DNA of 64,000 nucleotides from Podarcis raffonei (Eukaryota > Chordata > Lepidosauria > Squamata > Lacertidae): NCBI RefSeq assembly GCF_027172205.1, contig NC_070606.1, positions 98,404,534 to 98,468,533 of the forward strand, read 5' to 3'. Positions 12,002-23,204 of the stretch are shown one piece after another. The notes beneath the pieces are model-generated. The model did not search any database and was not told the DNA's origin. It was given only the letters and a program-made list of their open reading frames with translations. Positions within the stretch are counted from its first letter, which is position 1. Each line of letters starts with the position of its first letter. The position numbers were made by a program, and so were the translations under genes.

Positions 12002-12140
12002 TACCCCCTCCCATTTCTCCGATGAAAATAGGGACGTCCTAAGGAAAAGCGGGACATTCCAGGATTAAATCAGAAACCAGAACGGCTTCTGTAAATCCAG
12101 GACTGTCCCTGGAAAATAGGGACACTTGTAGGGTCTGGAA
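12002..12140. mobile_element. short interspersed element with weak inverted ends
   Basis: The block runs from TTTCTCCGATGAAAATAGGG to GTCCCTGGAAAATAGGGACA and recurs at about 26,180-26,220 and 26,435-26,570. Family ends resemble ACCCTCCAA/TTGGAGGGT. Probably a non-autonomous DNA transposon; no coding capacity. Confidence 0.5.
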
Positions 12141-12237
12141 CCTCTGACTGTTTTACAAAGCAGTCTTGAATGACAGACAAGTCCCTTGCTGATGCAAACA
12201 TGTAACTTTCCATCTTACTTTTGTCAACTCCTTGCAG

Positions 12238-15200
12238 CGCCTGGGAAAACAGTTGCCGTCCCAGTTCCCACAGAATGGGAAGAAGGAGACCTGGGCGACT
12301 TCACCACCCCCAGTGATGGCCTTTCCTGGGGCACAGACAGTGACTATTTCGAGCCCACCATACTTACGACCACAGAGGCGCCTGTCTTCATGGAGGAAAT
12401 CCAAGCCACAGAATTATATACTCCTAGTCCTCTCCTTGGGAAACCGGAAGAAAACCTGAGTTCTATTAGCTCAGCGAACTCTTCCAGTCCCGTGGAGGAA
12501 GAAAGGTCAGGTTCTCCGTCGGCCTCCACTCTGGCAGGAAACGTGGCTTCTTCCAACGATGGTCCCAAGAACCCAGGAATCACACCCCCAGGAGGGAACG
12601 CCAAGGAAACGACAGAAGTCCATGCTGAAGAAAAGGCCGTCTTCCCGGCCAAGATGAACTCTTCTTTGGAAGAAGGGACAACTAAAACAGCTGCAGTGGT
12701 GTCTAAGGAAGCAGCCACACCTGTCACCTTGCTTTCTAAGGAAGAAGAGGCAGCTGAATTGCCCGCGGAGAGGACTGAAGAAACAGCCACGGCGCCCATC
12801 TTGCTTTCTGCTTCTGCCTCTGAGCAGCCTGGAGGAACAGAGCTTCTCATGGAGTTGGTGCCCAGCACAACAAGCACATCTCTTCTCAGCGCCACCAGCG
12901 GTGAAGGGATACGGGCATCTCCCTCCGAGGAAGGGGCTAACAGCGTTGCTTCTGGCGAAATGAGTTTTCCACCACCAGCTGCTGGAGACGAGGAGGCAAT
13001 GGATGTGGACACCAGGGGAAGCGACGTGGGTTTCCAGCTCAACCCCACCGTAGCTTCGTGGGAGGAAACACCAAACGTCATCCCAGAAGCAGATGAGGAG
13101 ACTCCAGAGCTTTCTCCAGATGCTGGCAGTGAGGCTGCAGCCCCGTCCTCGAGCCCAGGGGCAGACCCTTCCAGCCACACAGAAGAGCTGCCTGTAGAAG
13201 AAGAAGAAGCTGCTCCTGCTGATGGAAGCTCTCCTCCACCACCTCCAGAGGGAGATGCTGTGACGCCACCGCCAGAATTGCCCCCATCCGGTTCGTTGCC
13301 GTCCGGTGACACAACTGCGGAGTCATCAGAACCCGGTGAGCTTGTTGCAGTTTCCACTCAACTACCTCCTGCTGATGAAGCTGCTCTGGATGTAGAATCT
13401 GCTCCTGGAGAAGGAAGGGGCGATGCAGATAGCTCTCTGTCTGCAGAAGAGCCCGAAAGCGATACGGAGGCAACTGCAGTTCCCTCTTCTGCAGGCCCAG
13501 AAGTTGGCCCTGAAAACACGGCCGATGTGCCCTCTGGAGAATCAGAAGACCTGCTGAGTGCAGAATCATCCAGTTCCCTTCCAGTAGATGAGTCCACGCT
13601 AGACAGTCCACCCGGCATTTTATCTCCCAGTGATGCTCCCTCTGAACCTTCACTGAGGATGGAAGTGTCTTCTCCTGCTGGACTCCCATTGGGGTCGGGT
13701 TCTGCTTCACAGTTACCTGAGGATGGTGAGACCCAGGCATCTTCCACAACTAACGAAGAGGCAAAGGAAGGTTCTGGAAGCCCAGACAGCAACAAGGAAG
13801 CATCTTTTGCTTCAGTGTCTCCAGAGCAAGGACCAGCTTCTTCAGGAACAGATGTCCCTGCTGGAGAAGAAGTTTCTGCAGACCTTGCCAGTGGGGCAGC
13901 CTCCCCCTTAAATCCTGGTGTGGAAACAGATAGTTCAGAGGTGGCAGAGAATGAGCAGCCCACAGTATCAACCCAGAGCGAGCCTTCTTTAGATATGACC
14001 ACCATAAATTCAGCTGGGGTAGCAGAGAAGGTACCAGGGACTTTGCCCGACACCAAAACATCCCCTACTTCTCTCCTGGAGGATGAAACAGCATCCGAAG
14101 CTCAGGGGTCATCTGAAGAAACACCCTCTCCTATGTCTCTCAGTGTTACACCTTCTCAGCAGGAGGAGGGAGAGATCTCCCCCAGCGAAACACCTGGAAA
14201 GGTTGTTGGTTCTTCTCCTGAAGGCAGTGAGGCAGCTACAGGACCAGATGTTGCATCAGGATCAGCCACAACTGATGCAGTCGCACAAACGAGCAGCGAA
14301 GGCCAGAGCGAGACAGACTCCCCACTCTCCAGCTTGGAGCTTATCCCACCTGTGGGAAGATCAGAGATTTTGGACACTGAAGAATCCAAGTCACCTGCAG
14401 AGGACATGGTGGTAACAGATCCATTGGGAGGACAAGCCACCTTCCCCTCCACATCTCCTGATGAGTCACCTTCTGGTCCCTCTGCTACAGATGCAATGGA
14501 AGCTCCATCAAATGGGCCACCTGGCTCTCCACCTTTCTCCCACCTACCCCCAGACAATGACACGGGGGCAGGCTCAGAGGTCACCACGGGGCCAGAGGAA
14601 CTAGGACATTCTGCTGCTGGGAACAGGGAGGAACCATCTCTTTCCCCAGTGTCCACCGCAGAGCCTGAACTGGCTCCTGCAGAAACAGAGGCCGCTGAGG
14701 ATGGAAATGTTTCTGAAGACCTAGGCAAGGTATCAGCCTTACCCTCCAGAGAAGAGACAGTAGGAGCCACCTCAGAGGCAGCAGTTGATGAGGGATCCCC
14801 TTCAGATAGCAGCAGCTTTCTGGACGAAGTCAACACTCAGCCCCCAGAGCCACAGCTAGGTCCAGGAAGTGCAGAAGAGAACAGTCCACCAAGCTCTGCA
14901 GAGGTGGCAGATGCAGAATCTGGAGATCTTACACCCCTTCCTGAGAGTGGTGGAGAATCAAAGGAAGCTCAAGAGTCATCAGAAAAAAAACCCTCTTCTT
15001 CATCTTCTTCTGGGTCCTTCAGTGTGGAAGACGAAGAAGGCGAAGCCTCCTCAAGCCCAGCTTCTGACAACCTTGGTCCTTCCCCCCAAGGCACTGATGT
15101 TTTAGAAGGTAGCAGGGATGGTGAGGGCAGCACTGGATTGGTTGAAAATGAAGTAGCTGGGACAACCAACAGCGGGGGCCAAGCTGGAACGGACCTCCCA

Positions 15201-18200
15201 CTTTCAGGTGCAGAAATTGGCCCCACTGAAAAATCAGAGCTGCCTGCAGGACCACCAGGAGCTGTGGCTGATGGAGAAACCCCAAGTCAACCGCCTGTAG
15301 AGGATGGCGAGACATTAGTAGGAAACACAGCCTCAGGAGAAGAATCTCCCTTAGTCACCCCAAGTGAAAAATCCCCCCCTTCCGTTGTTTTTGAGCCATC
15401 AGGAGCTGAGCCTAGTGGGTCCACTAGTTCTCCAGTCTCCTATCAGCTGTCTCCAGATGTTGCATTAAATCCAGGCTCTGCAACTTCTGAGGAGGCCCAG
15501 GGATTGGAAGATACTTTTAGTAAGAAAGGATTGGATTTGGTTCCAATAGACATGGGGTCACCACCGGCCTCCCCCTCCAATGATGGGATAGTGGCTACTG
15601 GCTCAGACTTGGAAGGTAGTGAGGAGTCTCAACTCTCTCCAGAAGATGCTGCGACAGCAACAGATGAGGGAGCAGAACCATCTGAAGGCTCTTCCAGTGT
15701 CGGCGGCAAGGAAACATACTTGGCTCCGTCAGCCTCAAAGCCACCAGTTTCCTCCTCTTCCGCTGAAGAGGTGCAAATGGATGGATCACCATCAGTCGAT
15801 AGCGAGGAGCCTACTCTGTCTCCAGATGATGCAGTGAGAGCAGGACCTGTCACTTATGAGGAGGGAGAAGAATCAGAAGACATCTCTGCTGAAAGTGGAA
15901 AGGAACCATCGTTGTCTCCATTGGCCACAGAGTTACAATCAGCAACTGCCTCCACCGAAGGCGTGGAAACTGCCATCTCTGAATCAGAACCCAGTGCAGG
16001 ATCTCAACCATCTCAAGATGCTGCAGGACCCGGAGCTTCTGAAGGCATAGAGCAGGGGGAAAACTCTTCTGCTGCAAGTGAGCAGGAAACGCCTTTGGGT
16101 TCATCGGTTGGAGAACCACCAAAAACATCTGCAGGTGAAGAGGTTTCTGAAGGACTTGTTGAAGGAAGACCTTCCCTCTCCACTGAGTGGGTGGATCCTG
16201 CCAGCTTTGAGAAGGCAGCAGGGGAAGGATCTCAACCAGTTAATGCAGGAGTGTCCAATGGGAAGGAACCATCATCTGCTCCATTGGCTGCAGAGCCACA
16301 GTCAGACTCTCTGTCAACTGAAGGGGTGGAAATGCCCAGCTTGGGGCCAGCAACTGACACAGGATCTCAACCATCCGTAGATAGTGGAGCAACAGCAGGG
16401 GCTGTAGCTTCTGAGGAGGGAGAAGAATCCTCTTTGGCCCCATTGTCACCAGATTCACAATCCTCTGGAACACCTACAAGTGAAGATGTTTCTGGAGGGC
16501 TTGGAGAATCTTCCACCCTCCCTGAAGGTGTGGAAACAGGGGCTGTAGCTTCTGAGGAGGTAGGAGAATCCATAATAAGTGAAAAGAAATCCTCTTTGGC
16601 CCCATTGTCACCAGATTCACAATCCTCTGGAACACCTACAAGTGAAGATATTTCTGGAGGGCTTGGAGAATCCCCCCTCCTCCCTGAAGATGTGGAAACA
16701 CCTATTTTGGATTCAGCAACTAACACAGGATCTCAATCATCACCGGATGGTGCAGCAGAGGGTGTAGTTTCTGAGGAGGGAGGAGTATCAGAAGACGTTT
16801 CTCCTGTGAGTGGGAAAGAGCCATCTTTGCATGCATTGCCCACAGCCTCACAATCTTCTGGAACATCTGCAAGCAATGAGGTTTCTGAAGGACTTGGTGA
16901 TGGAGATTCCTCCCTCGCCACTGAAGGGGTGGAAACAGCCGGCTCAGAGTCAGCAGCAAGCAAGGCATCCCAACCATCACTAGATGATGCAGGAACAATA
17001 GTGTCCAATGGGAAGGAAGCATCATCAACACCATTGGCTGCAGAGTCACCATCAGACTCTCTGTCAACTGAAGAGGTAGAAACGCCCAGCTTGGGGACAG
17101 CAACAAATGCAGGATCTCAACCATCTGCAGACAATGCAGATACAGCCGGGGATTTAGCTTCTGAGGAAGGAGAAGAATTGGAAGACATTTCCACTGTGAA
17201 CGGGAAGAAGCCATCTTTGGATGCATTGTCCACAGCCTCACAATCTTCTGGGACATCTGCAAGCAATGAGGTTTCTGAAGGACTTGGTGATGGAGATTCC
17301 TCCCTCACTATTGAAGGGTTGGAAACGCCCAGCATGGGGACAGCAACAGATGCAGGATCTCACCCATCTGTGGACAATGCAGCTACAGCAGGAGCTTCTG
17401 AGGAGGGCATGAGTGGGAAGGAAGCATCATTTAATCCATTGTCCACAGAATCACAATCCCCGGGAACATTGACAAGTGAAGATGTTTCTGGAGGACTTGG
17501 TGATGGAGAACCTTCCCTTCCCACTGGAGGGGTGGAAACTGCCAGTTTGGGATCAACAGCCACCAAGGGATCCACCTCTTCCACAGAGACAGTCCTGAGC
17601 CCAGAAAACGTAGCAGAGCAGCTAGAAGAGAAATCTGGCTCAATAACTGGTGCAGAATCTTTCCCTCAACCCTCTTCTGTGATCGACAAAGCTTCAGGAG
17701 GAACCTTGCCTTCTGCTTCTGCATATTCTGATGAGAGCTTGGCCACCAATGCTGGGGCAAACCAAGTCTCTGGCATTACAGAGTCTTCACAGCCACTTCC
17801 AGGGAGTGGAGATGTTAGTGACAACATGGCAGGTCTTGATAACACAGGAAGTTCAGAAAAGTCTGTAAGTGGACAGCCCGGTTCTTCTAACAGTGATGTC
17901 TTGGGTGGGTCAGATTCTTCCTCTCCAGGGGCAGAAGTCAGCACAGAGATTTTAAGAGGAGATTTGGGGACTGGTCCAGGGTCCTTCCATACAGAGGAAT
18001 CTCCTTCTGCCTTATTGCCCTCCAGTAACACACTGCCCTCTGGACCCGCCAACTCATATGGCAAAGGCACAGGAAATGTCATTGCTGATGGCTCAACTTC
18101 TCAGAAGGTAGAGGAGGCACCAGCTGGCTTAGAAGCAGGAAAAACAGACTCTTTCCCCTCTGATTCAGAGACCCAAGAATCCAGACCCTCACCCAATGGG

Positions 18201-18933
18201 CTTTTGAGCTCTTCCCCAGCGTCCGAAGGGAGAGGCGATGCAGACAGCTCGGTTTTGGCAGCTGACAAGGGTCCAGCCACTACATCCACTGCTGGTGGAA
18301 CCAGTCCTTCCCTGTCTAGCACACACCTGAGTCCAGCGAATACCCTGAAACTGCCTTCTGGGGCAGAATCAGGCCCTGAGATCAAAGGAGGGACGTCTCC
18401 TCTGTCCTCCAAGTCTGAAGACCCAGGAAGTGTTAAGCCCATACTTTTAGGAAAACCACCCTTGAAGCCATCATCTCCCGCTGGTTCCGGCATCTCATCC
18501 CTGCCTCCTGCCTCCGCCCAGAGTAAGCCAGCTGTCGGTGTGGGCAAAGACACATCTGGCAACAGCAAAGCATCCTCCTCCGCAGGGAAAGCACCCAGCT
18601 CTGCCCTTGGAACGTCCAGCAGCAGCTCTCCAGTTCCTAAGCCCATGAAGTCGGGGTCTTCAACCAGTTCCGGCATCTCATCCCTGTCTCCTTCCCCCAC
18701 GCAGAAAAAGCCGGCTGCTGGCGTGAGCAAAGTCGCACCTGCCAATAGCAAAGGAAAACCAGAGGTCCCCCTTGCCGCCACAGGAGATACTAAATCTTCA
18801 GAAGGCACCGGCAAGACAAAGAAGCCCAATTCAAGGCCCCAGAATTCGAAGGATGGGAAAACATCAACTGCTGATGGAAACTCAGCAAAGTCCGGCCGCG
18901 TCTCTGCAGTTCCAGTTCCTGTATCATCACCAG
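12238..18933 (+). CDS. MUC4: MUC4 exon 2: giant mucin-type exon
   Basis: One 6,696-bp exon (acceptor CAACTCCTTGCAG, donor GTGAGT, phase 1 at both ends) encodes about 2,231 residues without a stop. It is overwhelmingly Ser, Glu, Gly, Pro, Ala and Thr, almost free of Cys and aromatics, as expected of a densely O-glycosylated, extended stalk. Three zones are visible: a unique N-terminal acidic zone; a zone of imperfect repeats of roughly 75-80 residues (about 15,855-17,570) with recurring SEEGEE, GKEPSL, SQSSGTS, SEGLGDG and VETPSLG blocks; and a Lys/Pro/Ser-rich C-terminal zone with a duplicated GISSL..SP..KPA.GV module. Mammalian MUC4 also uses one giant exon 2, but with 16-residue Thr-rich repeats. 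Serine rather than threonine dominates here. Long open frames on the opposite strand are composition artefacts. Confidence 0.92.
15855..17570 (+). repeat. coding repeats inside the mucin exon
   Basis: About eight imperfect units of roughly 230 bp. The clearest near-identical pairs are SQSSGTSASNEVSEGLGDGD (about 16,850-16,910 and 17,238-17,300) and SLAPLSPDSQSSGTPTSED (about 16,432-16,490 and 16,597-16,650). Unit length varies because some units lack the SEEGEE..GKEPSL block, which suggests unequal exchange between repeats. Confidence 0.75.
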
Positions 18934-19659
18934 GTGAGTGCATTTAATATCTCCTTGTGATAAACTGGAATCATAAAATCATAGAACGGAGGAGTTGGAA
19001 GGGAGCCCAATAGTCATTTAGTCCAAATACTTGGCTCTGCCAAACAGTGATGAGCTAAGACAGTTCTCTTCAACCTTTACAAGACCAGGGACCCGTCTTT
19101 AGCCCAGCCATGAATTTGGGGACTCACTTCTTAATGCCATGTATTTATTTATTTTTTACTGTACATGTGCACAGGCTGCGTGATCCAGCTATGCATCTCA
19201 ACCCAACAGCTGAAGACCAGAATTCCAGGAGGCATAGGGTTGTAGTCAACAGAGTTATACCCAGAGTACATCCATTAAAATTAATGGACACAAGTCACAC
19301 CTGTCATTTTCAATGGATTTACTCTGAGCAGGAGTAGTATTTGATAAATGGCCTACTGGGGGGGGGGATTCAACAGAGCACTAAGCCGAGTATAAGCATT
19401 TGCTTATACTTCACCAGTAGAAGCACTTGCTGATGGAACTATCTGCCCTCTCCTCCCCCTGTATGCTCTTCCAGGAGATCTCCTGACACCCCCTCCCAAG
19501 TCAATTTGGGGGGGCCATGTGTGTGGGAGAAGGAGAAGGAGGAGAGGGGTGAAAAGCCCCATTAATGTTAAAATGAGGCTGCATTTTAAATTGTATTTTA
19601 ACCCATATTTTAATAAACTGGTGTTTTGGTTTTGTTTTGTTTTGTTTGTCCCCCCCCCC

Positions 19660-19762
19660 ATTATGTTTTATTGTAATTTTATTGGTGTTAGCCGCCCTGA
19701 GCCCGGCTCTGGATGGCGAGGGCGGGGTATAAATAAAATATATTATTATTATTATTATTATT
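19660..19762 (+). mobile_element. L2-type LINE 3' tail (second variant)
   Basis: TTAGCCGCCCTGAGCCCGGC, GGCGGGGTATAAATAAA and (ATT)n. Same variant in reverse at 25,861-26,060 and forward at about 41,760-41,880. Confidence 0.8.
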
Positions 19763-20333
19763 AGTCCTTGTGTGACTTAGTTTAATGCAGTTCACAGAAT
19801 TGGGGAGATGCCCAGTGCAATGGTGTCACCAGCAAGTATTGTTTTATAGAAGAGGTGAAAGGTAAGCCCCCTCCGACTGATGGTAGTTCAATGCTTCTTA
19901 CGATGTGTGGCATCCTGTTACTTATAATGATAATGAATTTATTATTGCACCCCAACCATCCGACCGGGTTGCCCCTGCCACTCTGAGCGGTGTCTAACAA
20001 AATAGAAAAACACCACCATATACTGCCATCCACACGAGGGAGAGACTTTCACTTGTGCAACAGGACCCACATCCTCTCCCCACTTTACAGTCCCTCCTGC
20101 CGCTCCCCCAAATCTTGGGTGTTCCTCTCATGTGGATCTGCAGGGGGGGAGCAGGAGAAGTCTGCTCACAGAGTCTGGGTGATATTACCAATTGTCTAGT
20201 TCAGTCTCAGAGACATGGACACGGTTGTAGTCGCAGGTGAGGGCCAGGATACAGGATGCAGGTAGACTCTGGAGGGATGGGAAGGTCTTGTCGAAAGATC
20301 CACCTTGTAATGTTCTTGTGTTTTGATGTGCAG

Positions 20334-20467
20334 CGGCGTCCCTCTTCCCATACGGAGCAAGTGCGAACGACAAGGAATACGTTCAAAGGAAAGTGGATTT
20401 CAATTCGCCTCTGTTCAAGCCCGAGATTGGAATCCCGCTGGGAAAAACGCTGCGCAGCTCCCTCTAT
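20334..20467 (+). CDS. MUC4: MUC4 exon 3: start of the NIDO-bearing region
   Basis: Acceptor GATGTGCAG, phase 1 in, phase 0 out. Encodes AASLFPYGASANDKEYVQRK, VDFNSPLFKPEIGIPLGKTL and RSSLY. LFPYG...F.R..VDF.SPLFKP..G.PLG..LR.SLY is the conserved block just before NIDO in mammalian MUC4. The donor GTGAGT is followed after only a few bases by an LTR insertion. Confidence 0.93.
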
Positions 20468-20558
20468 GTGAGTCTTTATGAAATATACTGGAAGTCGAGA
20501 GTGGATTTCATGCTCTTTATTCAGCTCATAGTGGTGAGGAGGAATGGAAGTTCTGCCA

Positions 20559-20561
<3 letters not shown>

Positions 20562-20607
<46 letters not shown>

Positions 20608-20966
20608 TTATTATTTATACCCCGCCCATCTGGCTGAGTTTCCCCAGCCACTCTGGGCAGCTCCCAATCAGTGTTAAAAAAGTACAGCGTTACATATTAA
20701 AGACTTCCCTGAACAGGGCTGCCTTAAGATGTCTTCTGAATGTCAGGTAATTATTTATCTCTTTGACATCTGATGGGAGGGCGTTCCACAGGGCGGGCGC
20801 CACTACCGAGAAGGCCCTCTGTCTGGTTCCCTGTAGCCTCACTTCTCGCAATGAGGGAACCGCCAGAAGGCCCTCGGCGCTGGATCTCAGTGTCCGGGCT
20901 GAACGATGGGGGTGGAGACGCTCCTTCAGGTATACAGGACCGAGGCCGTTTAGGGCTTTAAAGGTC
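20562..20966 (-). mobile_element. L2-type LINE 3' end, inserted in an LTR
   Basis: Minus-strand frame with ALNGLGPVYLKERLHPHRSA, EGLLAVPSLREVRLQGTRQR and FSVVAPALWNALPSDVKEIN is the C-terminus of L2 ORF2; the 3' tail is the (AAT)n run at 20,562-20,606. Confidence 0.9.
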
Positions 20967-21310
20967 ATAGAATCATAGAATCATAGAGTTGGAAGAGACC
21001 ACAAGGGCCATCGAGTCCAACCCCCTGCCAAGCAGGAAACACCATCAGAGCACTCCTGACATATGGTTGTCAAGCCTCTGCTTAAAGACCTCCAAAGAAG
21101 GAGACTCCACCACACTCCTTGGCAGCAAATTCCACTGTCGAACAGCTCTTACTGTCAGGAAGTTCTTCCTAATGTTTAGGTGGAATCTTCTTTCTTGTAG
21201 TTTGGATCCATTGCTCCGTGTCCGCTTCTCTGGAGCAGCAGAAAACAACCTTTCTCCCTCCTCTATGTGACATCCTTTTATATATTTGAACATGGCTATC
21301 ATATCGCCCC
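20967..21310 (-). mobile_element. CR1 LINE 3' end
   Basis: Minus-strand frame [60 protein letters not shown] is the C-terminus of CR1 ORF2, ending in the (ATTCTATG)n-type 3' terminus at 20,967-20,985. Nearly identical to 32,546-33,010. Confidence 0.92.
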
Positions 21311-21459
21311 TTAACCTTAACCACCCCTTAACCACTTAACACCCCTTAACCACATAACACCGGTTCTGAGAGATCTGCATTGGCTCCCAGTACATTTCCG
21401 AGCACGATTCAAAGTGTTGATTCAAAGGTTGCAGATTCACTTCCGCCTGGAGCTGGATT

Positions 21460-21790
21460 GGGGGGCTCCTGTGGACCAATCAGACTGCTGAATTCTGAAT
21501 CCTATTGTTCTAGGACCAATCAGACTGCTGCATTCTGGATCCTATTGTTCTAGGACCAATCAGGCTGCTGCATTCTGAATCCTATTGTTCTAGGACCAAT
21601 CAGGCTGCTGCATTCTGGATCCTATTGTTCTAGGACCAATCAGACTGCTGAATTCTGAACCCTATTGTTCTAGGACCAATCAGGCTGCTGCATTCTGGAT
21701 CCTATTGTTCTAGGACCAATCAGACTGCTGAATTCTGAACCCTATTGTTCTAGGACCAATCAGACTGCTGTATTTTGGGTCTTATTCAAC
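21460..21790. repeat. tandem 40-bp CCAAT-box array in an LTR
   Basis: About seven units of GACCAATCAG.CTGC.GAATTCTG and ATCCTATTGTTCTAG, each with one CCAAT box. Other LTRs of the family hold two to four units. Confidence 0.9.
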
Positions 21791-22300
21791 TCAGTACATA
21801 ACACCCACCCTCCCCATTTATCTCTGCCATGTCTTTCAAAGAGGCAGAGGGTCTGGATGGGCAGACGGGAAGCAGGATGACGCCACACTCCTTGGCGCTC
21901 TGGCAAATTTGCTAGTCTGGCACTTGGAACCTGGAAGGACTGCCAGAATATTTTAAGGGTGTGTGTGGTAGATTGCTTACCTTGTCAGCATTGCAACTGC
22001 CTGTGTGCATCCCTGGTCTCAGTAGCACAAACTTATATAAGCAACATTTCCTGTGGTCCAAGCTCTGGTTGATGGAATACTTTTGATACATCCACACAAT
22101 TTGGATCAACTAGGCAACTTTCACGAATGCCCATGGTGCTTCACAGGGAAAATGTAAGCAACAATCAGAACGAAAGCAGAAGCTTACATTAGTGACACAT
22201 TTACAATTAGCATTTGCCAGAAAAACCCAATTCTGAAAGCAGAACTTCATCTACTTTGCTGCATCTTGCCGGACCTCATTTGCACCTCTCCTTCATTTAG

Positions 22301-22465
22301 TTCACAGACAACGGACAAATAATTTTCCCGGCTTCTGATAAAGATATTTCCAGCTATCCTAACCCAGCTCCGAAAGGATTTAATGGCCGTGAGAAAGTAC
22401 CAATGATAGCCGTGTTTTGGGACAATGCTGATTTCTCCAGAGGCAAAGGAACCATCTTTTACCAG
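22301..22465 (+). CDS. MUC4: MUC4 exon 4: NIDO domain, first part
   Basis: Phase 0 in and out, 55 codons: FTDNGQIIFPASDKDISSYP, NPAPKGFNGREKVPMIAVFW, DNADFSRGKGTIFYQ. The FTDNGQIIFP, YPNP..GF.GR and FW(D)(N/D)ADFS.G.GT.FYQ blocks are shared with mammalian MUC4 and define the NIDO fold. Donor GTGAGT. Confidence 0.95.
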
Positions 22466-22497
22466 GTGAGTATTTGGGGTGGTTTATTATATCTATA

Positions 22498-22749
22498 CAG
22501 TGGTACCTTGGTTTATGAACTTAATCCATTCCGGAAGTCCGTGCTTAAACCAAAGCATTCTTAAACCAAGGCGTCCTTTCCCATAGCAGTGGGGAACTCG
22601 ATTTACAAAAGGAACACACTCAACAGGAAGCAGAACATGTTCTTAATCCAAGGCAAACTTCACAAACCAAAACACCTACTTCCGGATTTGCAGTGTCCTT
22701 AATCCAAGTTGTTCATAAACGAAGCTATTCTTAAACCAAGGTACCACTG
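22498..22749. mobile_element. pogo/Tigger-like MITE
   Basis: Inverted termini CAGTGGTACCTTGGTTTA and TAAACCAAGGTACCACTG, TA duplicated on both sides. Relatives at 38,515, 54,144 and 56,679. No coding capacity. It starts 32 bp after exon 4. Confidence 0.85.
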
Positions 22750-22902
22750 TACTAAGATACTCATAAGTGTTCATAGGTGGAAACTTTGTAACTTCAGATG
22801 TGGTTCTGGAGCTACATGTGTCCTTCTGTGTTATTTCCATGGCATAAGTTTAAATGTGTGTGTGAGATTCCCATCTGTAATACGCTCCTCTGTTGCATGC
22901 AG

Positions 22903-23058
22903 GAATATGTTACCCAGACCTCTGCAAAACACCCCGTTGTCCGTGATGTGGAAGCAAAGATTCAGCAATATTTGAAGTGTTCCTATTCAGCCACCTGGAC
23001 ACTCAAGATCACCTGGGTGAAAGCGCAACCTTACCCAGCACAGGGACAGAACGGCAGA
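22903..23058 (+). CDS. MUC4: MUC4 exon 5: NIDO domain
   Basis: Phase 0 in and out, 52 codons: EYVTQTSAKHPVVRDVEAKI, QQYLKCSYSATWTLKITWVK, AQPYPAQGQNGR. Matches the mammalian stretch with W.LK.TWV.A..YPAQ. Acceptor TGTTGCATGCAG, donor GTGAGT. Confidence 0.93.
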
Positions 23059-23204
23059 GTGAGTTGTCTCCAGCAGTAGAACACTGCTATCACTGTACTT
23101 TGGTATTCTAAGAAAGATCCAAGTAACGCTTTTTAATGAAGTGCCTTATTTTAAGGAGCCTTGCAAATATATTCTGTGGCATCTTGTTTTATTATTTTGT
23201 AGAA

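Larger units (their letters stand above)
7752..12237 (+). other. MUC4 intron 1
   Basis: About 4.5 kb. It holds a CR1-like piece (9,296-9,380), an (ATT)n run, a Sauria SINE, an L2 tail and a MITE-like repeat. 7,760-9,290 shows no recognised element. Confidence 0.7.
20479..21803 (-). mobile_element. LTR (CCAAT-repeat gypsy-type family), interrupted by other elements
   Basis: The minus-strand 3' end lies at 20,479-20,561 and the remainder at about 21,436-21,803, ending TGTTATGTACTGAGTTGAAT on the minus strand. Between them sit an L2 tail, a CR1 3' end and a small forward L2 fragment. The U3-side part carries a tandem array of about 40-bp CCAAT-box units. It begins 12 nt downstream of the end of mucin exon 3. 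Old and broken up by later insertions. Confidence 0.8.

Noticed and set aside
12344-13357. Long minus-strand open frames opposite the mucin exon (also 13,358-14,056, 14,156-14,836, 18,101-18,943)
   Set aside because: Ser/Glu/Pro-rich codons leave few stops on the opposite strand; there are no splice sites, starts or family motifs.
21460-21790. CRISPR-like or satellite array
   Set aside because: Units are directly adjacent, without unique spacers, and lie inside an LTR of a known family in this window.
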